A DNA stretch of 59,196 bases from Campylobacter sp. (GTDB taxonomy: Bacteria; Campylobacterota; Campylobacteria; Campylobacterales; Campylobacteraceae), in the NCBI RefSeq assembly GCF_030528245.1, contig NZ_JAUMZG010000005.1, positions 1 through 59,196 on the forward strand, given 5' to 3'. The translations under genes and the position numbers were made by a program. Below the pieces are notes generated by a model, which ran no database searches, was not told the origin of the DNA, and saw only the letters and a program-made list of their open reading frames with translations. Shown here piece after piece: positions 7,818-16,616 of this stretch (position 1 is the first letter of the stretch; the number at the start of each line of letters is the position of its first letter).

Positions 7818-8668
7818 TGATAAGCCTTTTTGAGTTCATTGAGAAAGTTTTCAGCAAGCTCTATTTCATCATCTGTTTTTGAAATTTTTTTAATTGCTTG
7901 TCCTAGCTTTTCTTTGCTTATCATAGCTGAAAAATAATACAATTTTTGCTTCAAAATTCCTTTTAAAATTTCTTTCAACTCTTTACTATTTTGCGGAGTG
8001 CAAAAATGATTGAGTGGGGAGCTTTTAGTGTCGCCTGTGTGGGGATTTAGAGAAATAATTTTTTGAACAACTCCATATTGAGCCAAATTATCAGCCTTGT
8101 CTAAATAATAATCACTTATGTGTGTGTTGCCCAAAATTACAATGGGAATTTTTTTAGCATCTTCACAGCTAAGACGCGTATTTATGGCCTTCCCCGCAGC
8201 TTTTAGCACGCTGTCGCTTCTTAACAAGGACGGACTACCCCTATGTGTCGTGTGATCGCCTACAAATTCCACCTTGCCATTTTTTAATTCATAATTATTT
8301 GTAATGCTCATTTTAATCTCAAAAATCATCTTAATATTTTCCACCCTTTGAATTTTATCTTCACTGGTGCAAAAACCCAAATCCATCTTCGCATTTCTAA
8401 CCATACCCAACTCCTTGCAAATAACTCCTCTCACTGCATACAAACCTAACTCTCTAGCCAAAGGTGCCAAAAGCTTTTCACACCAAATTTCGGTATAACT
8501 ACCCATAAGGCTATTCCTACTTTGTAGGGTTACGATGGTTTTTTTTATGCTTTTGGGAGCATAGGCCAAACTTTTCCCATTTAATTCATAAAATAAATCC
8601 TTAGCACTGGCAAAACCGCCACTTAAAGCACTTTTAAAAAAATTAATCTCATCCTCAATTTGCCACAT
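7814..8668 (-). CDS. Putative Type II restriction endonuclease (PD-(D/E)xK-like)
   Basis: Protein of 284 residues directly upstream of, and overlapping by 4 bp, the DNA methyltransferase gene; this position and the absence of other enzymatic signatures make it the likely cognate restriction enzyme. A candidate nuclease core is D96 (AKMDLGFC) followed by E117-x-K119 (MIFEIKMS), which has the spacing of a PD-(D/E)xK site. HTTHRGSPSLLRSD further on is a conserved-looking basic stretch. No signal peptide or membrane segment. The start codon lies within the last codons of the magIII-like gene (14-bp overlap). I do not recognise the specificity group. AT-rich composition like its partner indicates acquisition. 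Confidence 0.7.
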   Translation of the reverse strand: MWQIEDEINFFKSALSGGFASAKDLFYELNGKSLAYAPKSIKKTIVTLQSRNSLMGSYTEIWCEKLLAPLARELGLYAVRGVICKELGMVRNAKMDLGFCTSEDKIQRVENIKMIFEIKMSITNNYELKNGKVEFVGDHTTHRGSPSLLRSDSVLKAAGKAINTRLSCEDAKKIPIVILGNTHISDYYLDKADNLAQYGVVQKIISLNPHTGDTKSSPLNHFCTPQNSKELKEILKGILKQKLYYFSAMISKEKLGQAIKKISKTDDEIELAENFLNELKKAYQ

Positions 8669-9350
8669 TTTGCCCCCCTATTTTCCTAACGCACTCCGCG
8701 CCCCTTTCGCTCAGTTTTTTGCCCCTAAAATACTCCTTCGCAAAGGCGACGATGAGGGCGTGCAAAATTTGATAAAGCTCATAAAGCGGGGCCTTGCGTC
8801 CTAAAATTTCACAAAGCCCCTCCGCCTCTGCCTCCACGCCACTTTGGAAAAATTCCTGCAAGTCCCCATAGCTTTCAAACTCATAGCCCAAAGCACTCGC
8901 TAGCCGCTGCGTGTAGCGATCCACGACTAAAATTTCACGCCCGCAAAGGTAGTTTAAAATCCCATCCGCACTCTCCTCGCCCAGACCCTTCACGCCCAAA
9001 AGCCACTCCCTACTCACTTCAAGCTTAAAATTCTCCAAGTCCCCAAAGTCCTGCAAGATAGCCTCCACTAAAGTTTTGAGCCTTTTGGCCTTCGTATTAT
9101 AAAAGCCGCTGGGTTTGATGAGCCTCGCCAAAGCTTCATTTTCAAGGCTTTTGAGGCCCTCAAGCGTGGTGATATGAGCGGATTTGAGATTTGCTAGAGC
9201 CTTGAGGACATTGTTCCAGTTTGTGTTTTGCGTAAGCACCACAGAGCTGAGAATCTCAAACCCACTCAGTCCCCTACCCTCCAGCCAGTCAAAGCTCTCA
9301 TAAGCCAAATTTAAGCCCAAAAGTCCCCTAAAAATATCCGCCCCGTTCAT
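8655..9350 (-). CDS. magIII: HhH-GPD DNA glycosylase, MagIII/endonuclease III type
   Basis: Base-excision repair glycosylase of about 231 residues. The HhH-GPD core is visible: VVLTQNTNWNNVLKAL, RLIKPSGFYNTKAKRLKTL, the helix-hairpin-helix WLLGVKGLGEESADGIL, and VVDRYTQRL containing the catalytic Asp. The C-terminal four-cysteine iron-sulfur loop of classical Nth is absent, which together with FYNTKAKRL points to the H. pylori MagIII (3-methyladenine glycosylase) branch. I chose the ATG at 9350 because AGGAG lies just upstream; an in-frame TTG at 9425 would add 25 residues. The last residues (VRKIGGQNVAN) come from the DNA brought in with the R-M module; the left repeat copy shows the probable ancestral tail LEKLEPQRIKVAHFN. 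Confidence 0.8.
   Translation of the reverse strand: MNGADIFRGLLGLNLAYESFDWLEGRGLSGFEILSSVVLTQNTNWNNVLKALANLKSAHITTLEGLKSLENEALARLIKPSGFYNTKAKRLKTLVEAILQDFGDLENFKLEVSREWLLGVKGLGEESADGILNYLCGREILVVDRYTQRLASALGYEFESYGDLQEFFQSGVEAEAEGLCEILGRKAPLYELYQILHALIVAFAKEYFRGKKLSERGAECVRKIGGQNVAN
8691..8732. repeat. 42-bp direct repeat, right copy, inside magIII 3' end
   Basis: Identical to 6905-6946. It lies in the coding sequence for the FRGKKLSERGAEC stretch of the glycosylase. Sequence identity stops sharply at both edges, though just beyond the left edge both copies share a loose TTTTCC-like stretch. Confidence 0.95.
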
Positions 9351-9561
9351 AAAACTCCTAAATGATTCACAATCCATATCGTAGCCAATTTTAAACAACG
9401 ATCTTTCACTTTCAAAACGATGCAAAATCTAGCCCGCGAAACGGGGGCGCAAATTTACATTTCGTAACCAAAGACAAGAAATTTTGTTACAAAATTAAAC
9501 ATTTCAAGCGAAATTTTTTGAATTTTTAAGGCCCGCTTCAATGAAAATTTAAATTTTTATG

Positions 9562-9586
9562 ATTATTATAAGTCCTTCATAATAAT
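9562..9586. promoter_or_regulatory. AT-rich perfect palindrome upstream of oppA (candidate operator)
   Basis: Eight-base perfect inverted repeat ATTATTAT / ATAATAAT separated by nine bases, ending 25 bp before the oppA start codon and just ahead of its AAAAGGAG site. TATTAT/ATTATA elements overlapping the left arm could serve as a -10, so a repressor bound here would block the promoter. It looks somewhat like a degenerate Fur/PerR-type box, but no regulator can be assigned from sequence. Confidence 0.4.
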
Positions 9587-9611
9587 TCACACAAAAAGGA
9601 GTTTTACCACG

Positions 9612-11219
9612 ATGAAAAAGAGTTTTTACGCTATTTTATTTGCTACCAGTATGCTTTTTGCCGCCAGTGTCCAGCCAGGGGACAAGCTCGCCAAAAAGCA
9701 GGAATTCACCTACAACGCAGGCGCTGCGCCTCAGTCTTTGGACCCGGCAAAGATAGAGGGGACGCCTGAGGGATTTTTTGCTAGGAATTTATTTGAGACC
9801 CTGCTCATTTCAGACATTGATGATAATGTCATCCCCGGTGTGGCGCACAAATGGGAGCATAGCGATGACTTTAAAACTTGGACTTTTCACCTGAGAAAAG
9901 ACGCAAAATGGTCCAACGGGGACCCTGTGAGTGCGGAGGATTTTGTGTTCGCGTGGAGGCGCTTGGTGGATCCAAAAACCGCTTCACCCTACTCCACATA
10001 CCTGAGCTACATGAAGTTAAAAAATGTAACCGAAATCGTATCCGGAAAGGCTAAGCCTGAGAGCTTGGGAGTTGAGGCGAAGGATGCGCACACTTTGATC
10101 TTGCACCTAGAAGATCCTGTGCCTTATGCGGATCTTTTGACCCAGTTTTATGTCCTCTCTCCCGTGCCGCAAAAAGTGGTGGAAAAATTTGGCGATGCTT
10201 GGAGCAATCCGCAAAATATCGTAGGCAATGGGGCCTTCAAGCTGCAAAATTTCGTCCTCAACGAGGAGGCGGTTATGGTCAAAAATCCTCACTACTGGGA
10301 TAGTAAAACCGTCCTTTTGGACAAAATCACCCTCCTGCAAATTTCAAACGAATCCGTAGCCTTCACAAGATACCGCTCTGGAAATTTGGACATCAGCGGC
10401 TTTCCTTTGGAGCTTTTTGAGAGCGTGAAAAAGGACTATAAGGATGAGCTAAAAATCGCTCCGGCCCTATGCACCTACTACTACGAGATCAATCACGAAA
10501 AAGAGCCGCTTAAAAATCCACAGCTAAGACGTGCTCTGTCTTTGGCTCTGGATCGCAATATTATCACAGAGAAAATCATGAAAACGGGGCAAATTCCTGC
10601 CTACACCTTTTCACCCCCAGCCATACAATCGGCTCATTTGATTCAAAATCCCGATTGGGCTTCTTGGGATATGAAAAAGCGTAGCGAAGAGGCTGTTAAG
10701 CTTTTGAAAGAGGCGGGTTATAGCAAAAACAAACCACTGAATTTAAGCCTCTTATACAACACCAACGAAGGCCACAAGCAAATCGCCCTTGCCGTTGCGT
10801 CCATTTGGAAGAAAAATTTAGAAGGAATCGTCAATGTCAAGCTGCAAAATCAAGAGTGGAAAACCTTCCTATCCACCAGAAGGCTTGGGGATTACCAAAT
10901 CGCAAAGGCTGGCTGGTGCTCTGATTACAACGAAGCGAGTAGTTTTTTAAACATCTTCACCACAAATTCCTCAAACAATCAGGGCAGATTTAGCAATGCA
11001 GAATACGACTCCATCATCAAAACCGCCTACCTTGCCCCTACAGAGGAGGACAGAGCAAAAGCCTATGCAAGGGCAGAGGAGATACTTTACCAAGAAAGCG
11101 CCCTAATCCCCGTTTATTTCTACACCAATGTAGCGCTCATCAAGCCCTATGTGAGAGGCTATAAAATCAAGCCTTCGCAGTCCTACTACTTCAAAGATTT
11201 ATACATTGTGGAGCACTGA
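9612..11219 (+). CDS. oppA: Oligopeptide ABC transporter, periplasmic binding protein
   Basis: Periplasmic solute-binding protein of 535 residues, SBP_bac_5 family, that captures peptides and delivers them to OppBC. A signal peptide (residues 1-18, MKKSFYAILFATSMLFAA) lacks a lipobox cysteine, so the protein is soluble. Family motifs include PQSLDPAKIEGTPEGFFARNLFETL near the start, WTFHLRKDAKWSNGDPVSAEDFVFAWRR, NGAFKL and LRRALSLALDRN. AAAAGGAG lies a few bases upstream of the ATG. It heads the oppABCDF operon (the OppB start overlaps its stop). By length and motifs it is closest to the OppA/MppA peptide-binding branch; nickel or haem binding by related proteins cannot be excluded. Confidence 0.92.
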   Translation: MKKSFYAILFATSMLFAASVQPGDKLAKKQEFTYNAGAAPQSLDPAKIEGTPEGFFARNLFETLLISDIDDNVIPGVAHKWEHSDDFKTWTFHLRKDAKWSNGDPVSAEDFVFAWRRLVDPKTASPYSTYLSYMKLKNVTEIVSGKAKPESLGVEAKDAHTLILHLEDPVPYADLLTQFYVLSPVPQKVVEKFGDAWSNPQNIVGNGAFKLQNFVLNEEAVMVKNPHYWDSKTVLLDKITLLQISNESVAFTRYRSGNLDISGFPLELFESVKKDYKDELKIAPALCTYYYEINHEKEPLKNPQLRRALSLALDRNIITEKIMKTGQIPAYTFSPPAIQSAHLIQNPDWASWDMKKRSEEAVKLLKEAGYSKNKPLNLSLLYNTNEGHKQIALAVASIWKKNLEGIVNVKLQNQEWKTFLSTRRLGDYQIAKAGWCSDYNEASSFLNIFTTNSSNNQGRFSNAEYDSIIKTAYLAPTEEDRAKAYARAEEILYQESALIPVYFYTNVALIKPYVRGYKIKPSQSYYFKDLYIVEH

Positions 11220-12139
11220 TGCTTAAATTCATCGTGTGGAGGATTTTACAGGCGATCCCGACCATGTTCGTTTTGATCACACTTTCTTTCTTCCTGATGC
11301 GTCTAGCACCCGGAAGTCCCTTCATGGGAGAGATAGCCTACCCTCCAGAAGTGATGGCGAACATCCACGCCAAATACGGCTTGGACAAGCCACTTTATCT
11401 TCAGTATTTCTCTTATCTTGGGAATTTATTGAGGGGTGATTTTGTCCCCAGTTTTGTTTATAAGGATTTGTCCGTTAATGAACTCATCGCTCAGTCCTTT
11501 CCCGTGTCGATTATCTTGGGGGGTCTTGCCTTCGTTATCGCTGTATTGATCGGGATGAGCGCTGGTATCATAGCCGCACTCAATCAAAACAAATTTTTGG
11601 ACTATTGCGTTATGAGCTTTGCGATGGTGGGCGTGGTTTTACCCAGCTTCATCATCGCTCCTTTGTTGGTTTTGATTTTTGCCATCGGGCTCAATTGGCT
11701 CCCATCAGGCGGATGGAACAACGCAGCAACGCAATATCTCATCCTGCCCGTTTTGGCCCTGTGCCTGAGCTATATCGCAAGGATATCAAGACTCACCCGA
11801 GGCTCCATGATAGAAATTTTACACTCCGATTTCATTCGTACGGCAAAAGCCAAGGGCCTATCTTCCTTGAGGATCATCATCATCCACGCCCTCAAGCCCT
11901 CGCTGATCCCCGTGATTTCCTACCTCTCTCCCGCTTTCGTGGGCATCATTACAGGCTCTGTTGTGATTGAGACCATTTTCACCATACCCGGAATGGGGCA
12001 GCTTTTTGTGAATGGAGCCTTAAACAGAGACTATTCTTTGGTTTTATCCCTAACGATCATCGTCGGGGTTCTCACCATAGCACTCAACGCCATAGCCGAT
12101 ATACTCTATGCTTTCTTAGATCCAAAAATCACACATTAA
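11219..12139 (+). CDS. oppB: Oligopeptide ABC transporter permease OppB
   Basis: Inner-membrane permease of 306 residues forming half of the peptide channel. The N-terminal MLKFIVWRILQAIPTMFVLITLSFFLMRLAPGSPF is the standard OppB start with one membrane helix, and the EAA loop that docks the ATPases reads DFIRTAKAKGLSSLRIIIIHALKPSLIPVISY near residues 203-235. About six hydrophobic segments are present. The start ATG overlaps the oppA stop codon, so translation is coupled. Length is normal. Confidence 0.95.
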   Translation: MLKFIVWRILQAIPTMFVLITLSFFLMRLAPGSPFMGEIAYPPEVMANIHAKYGLDKPLYLQYFSYLGNLLRGDFVPSFVYKDLSVNELIAQSFPVSIILGGLAFVIAVLIGMSAGIIAALNQNKFLDYCVMSFAMVGVVLPSFIIAPLLVLIFAIGLNWLPSGGWNNAATQYLILPVLALCLSYIARISRLTRGSMIEILHSDFIRTAKAKGLSSLRIIIIHALKPSLIPVISYLSPAFVGIITGSVVIETIFTIPGMGQLFVNGALNRDYSLVLSLTIIVGVLTIALNAIADILYAFLDPKITH

Positions 12140-12149
12140 GGTGCACACA

Positions 12150-13130
12150 ATGAATTTTAATCACAACATCAAAGAAGTGAGCAGGAATTTAGAAAATTCC
12201 CTAGCTATCAATCTCGAAGAGCTCAGGCGCCACTGGGAAAATCAGCCCCCCTATCCGCAGCAAGAGGACGGGAAGGCTCTCAATGGCCGCAGCCTTTGGC
12301 AAAATGCGATGCAAAGATTCATCCGCAACAAGGCCGCCATCGCTAGCGTCCTCTTGATCGCCTTGGTGTTTTCATTTTCTTTTTTGGGGCCAGTTTTTTC
12401 CAGTTATCATTATGAGGATATCGATTTTGCCCTCATAGCATCCGCCCCCAATCTTGAAAACGGGCATTATTTTGGAACGGACAATCTCGGCCGAGATCTT
12501 TGCGTCAGAGTGGCTACAGGGGGACAAATTTCACTGCTAGTTGGGATAGTTGGGGCACTGATGGCCGTCATCATCGGCGTGATTTACGGCGCGACCTCAG
12601 GCTACATCGGCGGCAAAACCGACATTGTGATGATGAGAATTTTAGAAATTTTATCCGCCCTGCCCTTCATGTTTTTCGTCATTTTGTTGGTAACTTTTTT
12701 TGGGCAAAGTTTGCTGCTCATCTTTATCGCCATCGGGGCCGTGAGTTGGCTGGATATGGCGCGCATCGTGAGGGGGCAGACCCTGAGCCTGAAAAACAAA
12801 GAATTCGTCCAAGCCGCACTGGTTTGCGGACTGAGCACGAAAAATATCATCCTCAAGCACATCGTGCCCAATTTACTGGGCGTGGTTGTCGTTTATGCCT
12901 CCTTGCTCGTGCCGATGATGATTTTATTTGAGTCCTTTTTGAGCTTTTTGGGGCTTGGAGTTCAGGAGCCTTTAAGCTCTTGGGGCTCACTGATGAATGA
13001 TGGCGTGAGTTCTATGGAGCAGCTTCCTTGGCTGATCACCTTCCCGACAATTTTCTTAGTGCTCACCCTCTTTTGCTTTAATTTTATAGGCGATGGCTTA
13101 AGAGACGCCCTAGATCCGAAAGACAGATGA
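12150..13130 (+). CDS. oppC: Oligopeptide ABC transporter permease OppC
   Basis: Second membrane subunit of the peptide transporter, about 326 residues. The family N-terminus (LWQNAMQRFIRNKAAIASVLLIALV) and the periplasmic segment FGTDNLGRDLCVRVATGGQISLLVG are clear, and the EAA loop is FVQAALVCGLSTKNIILKHIVPNLLG. I chose the ATG at 12150 with AAGG at 12138-12142 over the GTG at 12141. About six hydrophobic segments. The stop overlaps the oppD start. Confidence 0.94.
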   Translation: MNFNHNIKEVSRNLENSLAINLEELRRHWENQPPYPQQEDGKALNGRSLWQNAMQRFIRNKAAIASVLLIALVFSFSFLGPVFSSYHYEDIDFALIASAPNLENGHYFGTDNLGRDLCVRVATGGQISLLVGIVGALMAVIIGVIYGATSGYIGGKTDIVMMRILEILSALPFMFFVILLVTFFGQSLLLIFIAIGAVSWLDMARIVRGQTLSLKNKEFVQAALVCGLSTKNIILKHIVPNLLGVVVVYASLLVPMMILFESFLSFLGLGVQEPLSSWGSLMNDGVSSMEQLPWLITFPTIFLVLTLFCFNFIGDGLRDALDPKDR

Positions 13131-14101
13131 TGCTACTAGAGGTTAAAAATTTAAGGGTCAGCTTCAACACTCCCGATGGGATTGTGAGGGCGGTCAATGA
13201 TGTGGATTTTGGCTTGGATGAGGGGCAGACCCTTGGTATCGTTGGAGAATCAGGCTCTGGAAAGTCCCAGACCGTCTTCGCTCTCTTAAGACTACTGGCT
13301 AAAAATGCGCACACTGAGGGCAGCGTTTTGTTTGAGGGGAGGGAGATTTTAAATTTGAGTCCCAAAGATATGAATCGTCTGCGTTCTGAAAAAATTTCCA
13401 TCGTTTTTCAGGATTCCATGACCGCGCTCAATCCCTATCTAAAACTGGGAAATCAACTCATAGAGGTTTTAACCACGCACAAGCAAATGAGCCATCAAGC
13501 GGCCTTTGATGAGTGTGTGCGTATGCTCGATGCGGTGAAAATTCCCGAGTCAAAAAAGAGGATGCACTCCTACCCTCACGAGCTTTCAGGGGGCATGCGT
13601 CAAAGAGCGATGATCGCTATGGCTCTTTTGTGCAGGCCCAAACTCCTCATCGCCGATGAGCCCACGACAGCCCTAGATGTAACGGTTCAGGCGCAGATTA
13701 TGACCCTGCTTAAGGATTTGCAAAAGGATTTGGGCATGGCCATCATCCTCATCACGCACGACTTGGGACTTGTCGCGGGGGCCTGTGATAATATTTTGGT
13801 GATGTATGCGGGCAGAGTGATGGAATATGCACCCGTGGAGGATATTTTTTACCGACCGACGCATCCCTACACGCTAGGCCTGATGAAGACGATTCCGCGT
13901 TTGGATTTGGATGAAAAGGAACTAAAACTCATCCCGGGAAATCCGCCCGATCTTTTGAATTTACCCAAGGGCTGTTCCTTCGCGCCTCGGTGCTATTTTG
14001 CAAGGGCTATTTGCACGCAAAATCCCACTTTAGAAAACCTGAGTGCGGGTAGAAAAAGGGCCTGTTTTGCCCCTGTGGATACAATTTTGAAGGAATATTG
14101 A
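13127..14101 (+). CDS. oppD: Oligopeptide ABC transporter ATPase OppD
   Basis: Cytoplasmic ATP-binding subunit of 324 residues. Walker A GESGSGKS near residue 39, ABC signature LSGGMRQRAMIA, and Walker B LLIADEPTTALD are intact. The C-terminal OppD/F extension begins TIPRLDLDEKELKLIPGNPPDLLNLPKGCSFAPRC and contains four cysteines (CSFAPRC, RAIC, RACF) typical of this subfamily. The gene overlaps oppC by 4 bp and oppF by 1 bp. Confidence 0.95.
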   Translation: MMLLEVKNLRVSFNTPDGIVRAVNDVDFGLDEGQTLGIVGESGSGKSQTVFALLRLLAKNAHTEGSVLFEGREILNLSPKDMNRLRSEKISIVFQDSMTALNPYLKLGNQLIEVLTTHKQMSHQAAFDECVRMLDAVKIPESKKRMHSYPHELSGGMRQRAMIAMALLCRPKLLIADEPTTALDVTVQAQIMTLLKDLQKDLGMAIILITHDLGLVAGACDNILVMYAGRVMEYAPVEDIFYRPTHPYTLGLMKTIPRLDLDEKELKLIPGNPPDLLNLPKGCSFAPRCYFARAICTQNPTLENLSAGRKRACFAPVDTILKEY

Positions 14102-15084
14102 TGAAAGAATTGCTTTTGGAAGTTGAAAATTTAGATGTCTTTTATGATGTTAAAAATCCCGGCGCCTTTTTGACAAAAAAAGTCAAAATGAAGGTGCTCA
14201 ATCAAGTAAATTTTAAGCTTTACAGCGGCGAAACCTTAGGCATAGTCGGCGAATCGGGCTGTGGAAAGTCGACCCTAGCCAAGGCCCTTCTTGGGCTTAA
14301 TAAAAATTTAAACGGCAAGATGATTTGGCTTGGCAAGGATCTTAGCCAACAAAACAAGCAAGAGCAAAAGCAAACAAAAAAAGACATCCAGATGATTTTT
14401 CAAGACCCCCTAGCCTCCCTCAACCCTCGCATGAGTGTGGGCGACATCATCGCAGAGCCTTTGAAAATCCACTTTCCCCAAATGAAAACGAAAGAAATTC
14501 AAGAAAAAGTCAAGCAAATGATGCAAAAGGTTGGCCTCCTTCCCAATCTCATCAATCGCTACCCGCACGAGTTTTCAGGCGGACAGTGCCAAAGGATAGG
14601 CATAGCCAGAGCCCTAATTTTAGAGCCTAAGTTGATAGTATGCGATGAGCCTGTGTCGGCTCTGGACGTCTCCATACAGGCTCAGGTGGTGAATTTGCTA
14701 AAAAATTTGCAAAAGCAAACGCAGCTTTCTTTGATCTTCATCGCGCACGATCTTTCCATCATCAAGCATATTTCTGATAGGATCTTGGTGATGTATTTGG
14801 GAAATTTGCTAGAAAGTGCGGACTATCATCAGCTCTACAATGCGACCAAACACCCCTACACCAAGGCCCTGATGTCAGCCGTTCCCATTCCCAACCCCAA
14901 AATCGAAAGAGGGAAAACCATCCAGCTCTTGGAGGGGGATCTGCCCTCGCCGCTCAACCCCCCAAGCGGCTGCGTTTTTAGGACCCGCTGCCCTATAGCC
15001 GACGAAAAATGCGCCACGATCATCCCACAACTTGAAGGCACAAAGGACCACCTTTGCGCTTGTTTGAAGGTAGAAAATAAATAG
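14101..15084 (+). CDS. oppF: Oligopeptide ABC transporter ATPase OppF
   Basis: Second ATPase of the transporter, about 327 residues. Walker A GESGCGKST, signature FSGGQCQRIGIARAL and Walker B LIVCDEPVSALD are complete, and the oligopeptide/dipeptide C-terminal extension carries PSGCVFRTRCPIADEKC. Start is the ATG at 14101 overlapping the oppD TGA (TGATG). It closes the operon and converges on dnaX with only 20 bp between the stop codons; no clear hairpin terminator is seen there. Confidence 0.95.
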   Translation: MKELLLEVENLDVFYDVKNPGAFLTKKVKMKVLNQVNFKLYSGETLGIVGESGCGKSTLAKALLGLNKNLNGKMIWLGKDLSQQNKQEQKQTKKDIQMIFQDPLASLNPRMSVGDIIAEPLKIHFPQMKTKEIQEKVKQMMQKVGLLPNLINRYPHEFSGGQCQRIGIARALILEPKLIVCDEPVSALDVSIQAQVVNLLKNLQKQTQLSLIFIAHDLSIIKHISDRILVMYLGNLLESADYHQLYNATKHPYTKALMSAVPIPNPKIERGKTIQLLEGDLPSPLNPPSGCVFRTRCPIADEKCATIIPQLEGTKDHLCACLKVENK

Positions 15085-15104
15085 TTGAATGTTGGCGATC
15101 TTTG

Positions 15105-16616
15105 TTAAATTTTATCGCTTTTCTCCACCTGCGGTTCGCCGAAGCAGTGCCTGAGGGCATCTTTGGTTTCGTCTTCTGGGTTGGCCTTTTTGGCGTCTTT
15201 TTTGAGGCGCTCAAAATGCGCGCTGATGTCTTTATCCTGCCTGATGCTTTGAAGCTTACCCTCATCGATGGCGATTTCTTTTCGCACCTCGATGCGCGTC
15301 CTGGCGTCAAATTGCGCCCGTAGCAATTCCTGTATGAGCCCAAAACCCTTGTTGAGCAGAGCGCGGTTTTGACCGTGGGCGCTAGAACTGATGCTTAAGA
15401 CATTATTTTCAAACCCTATAAAACGCGTGCTTTCCTTAAAGCACTCACCCAGCTCATAGTCCCTATCGTAGATGCTTTCAAGCAAAATTTCATAAGCGTT
15501 TTTGTCGCCTTTGGCCGGAGGGCTTGGTGGGAGATTTGGCGCGGGATTTTCCCCGGGCGATGGGTCTTGATTTTGCAGTTCTAAAATTTGCGCATCGATC
15601 CCCTTAAGATGCGTAGCCTCCATCATCATAAAGGCCATCACACAAAGCGTGAAGCCATCATCATCGCAAATGAAATTCTTAGCCCGTGCCAAAATCCTAA
15701 AAAAGCGCTCGTAAATGAGGGTTGAAAATTCCGCACTTTTTGCAAAAAAGCTTTCCTTAAGGTGAAAAAGCATGGCATCAATAACCCCGCTAGCCTCATA
15801 ATCTTGCAGTTCTTCTAAAAATTCAAAAACCCTCTCCCTGTCCTTGCGTAAAATCGCCGCGTAAAATTCTTTGATTTTCTGCGGATCCAAAAAGCCCAGC
15901 ATGTCGATAATCTTCGCCGTTGTGATATGATTTTGACTGAAAATAATGGCCTGATCGAGCAGGGTGAGGGTGTCTCTTAGCGAGCCGTTGCCACTGCGCG
16001 CTATGAATTTCAGGGCGTCCTCTTCAAAGGCGATTTCTTCCTGCTCCAGAATAAATTTTAAGTGCTTTAGAATTTCATTTTGGCCGATTTGCTTGAAACG
16101 AAAATGCTGCGTGCGTGAAAGCACGGTGGCGGGCAGCTTGAGCGGATCTGTCGTAGCGAGGATGAATTTGACATAGCTTGGCGGCTCTTCTAGGGTCTTT
16201 AGCAGGGCGTTGGCTGCTTGAGTGGTGAGCATGTGCACCTCGTCGATGATGAAAATTTTAAAGCGCGCCATCGCGGGGGCGTATTTGGTCTGCTCGATGA
16301 GGCCCTGTATGTCCTCAAGCCCTCTATTACTCGCCGCGTCCATTTCTATGATGTCGATGTGTTTGCCCTCCAGGGCGGCTAGGCATTGCTTGCAAATTCC
16401 GCAAGGATTCTCACCCGGCCCCTCATCGCACACCAGAGCGCGAGAGAAGATCCTAGCGCTTGAGGTTTTGCCGCTGCCCCGAAGCCCCGAAAAAAGATAG
16501 GCATGAGCGAGGCGCTTTGCGCTCAGGGCGAATTTGAGGCTCACGGAGACGGCCTTTTGGCCTATGAGCGCGTCGAAGGTTTTAGGGCGGTATTTGATGG
16601 CTAGGGCTTGGAGCAT
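15105..16616 (-). CDS. dnaX: DNA polymerase III subunit tau/gamma
   Basis: Clamp-loader ATPase of the replicative polymerase, about 503 residues. The AAA+ domain begins MLQALAIKYRPKTFDALIGQ, with Walker A GLRGSGKTSSARI, the zinc-binding cysteines in CDEGPGENPCGICKQC, Walker B IFIIDEVHML and sensor-1 ATTDP. The first third is highly conserved; the C-terminal third, with a low-complexity PSPGENPAPNLPPSPPAKG linker, is the tau-type extension. An upstream in-frame start would add nine residues; I chose ATG 16616 because AAAAGGAAAA precedes it. Gene order dnaX-rho-ccoI matches C. jejuni as I recall it. Confidence 0.95.
   Translation of the reverse strand: MLQALAIKYRPKTFDALIGQKAVSVSLKFALSAKRLAHAYLFSGLRGSGKTSSARIFSRALVCDEGPGENPCGICKQCLAALEGKHIDIIEMDAASNRGLEDIQGLIEQTKYAPAMARFKIFIIDEVHMLTTQAANALLKTLEEPPSYVKFILATTDPLKLPATVLSRTQHFRFKQIGQNEILKHLKFILEQEEIAFEEDALKFIARSGNGSLRDTLTLLDQAIIFSQNHITTAKIIDMLGFLDPQKIKEFYAAILRKDRERVFEFLEELQDYEASGVIDAMLFHLKESFFAKSAEFSTLIYERFFRILARAKNFICDDDGFTLCVMAFMMMEATHLKGIDAQILELQNQDPSPGENPAPNLPPSPPAKGDKNAYEILLESIYDRDYELGECFKESTRFIGFENNVLSISSSAHGQNRALLNKGFGLIQELLRAQFDARTRIEVRKEIAIDEGKLQSIRQDKDISAHFERLKKDAKKANPEDETKDALRHCFGEPQVEKSDKI

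Larger units (their letters stand above)
6905..8732 (-). mobile_element. Type II R-M module inserted with 42-bp target duplication
   Basis: An intact restriction endonuclease-methyltransferase pair bounded by a perfect 42-bp direct repeat (6905-6946 and 8691-8732). The right copy is the 3' coding end of the magIII-like gene (FRGKKLSERGAEC); the left copy encodes the same residues beyond the methyltransferase stop codon, and continues in the same frame as a different C-terminal tail. This is what an insertion with long target duplication would leave, a mode described for R-M systems in Helicobacter. No transposase, integrase or terminal inverted repeats were seen. The inside is visibly more AT-rich than the flanking magIII and opp genes. 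The insertion model is inference; the repeat is seen directly. Confidence 0.7.

Noticed and set aside
12602..12871. Minus-strand frames of 69-89 codons inside oppC
   Set aside because: They are shadows of the oppC coding sequence with no ribosome-binding site or domain.
15085..15104. Possible terminator between convergent oppF and dnaX
   Set aside because: No stem of useful length followed by a T run on either strand.
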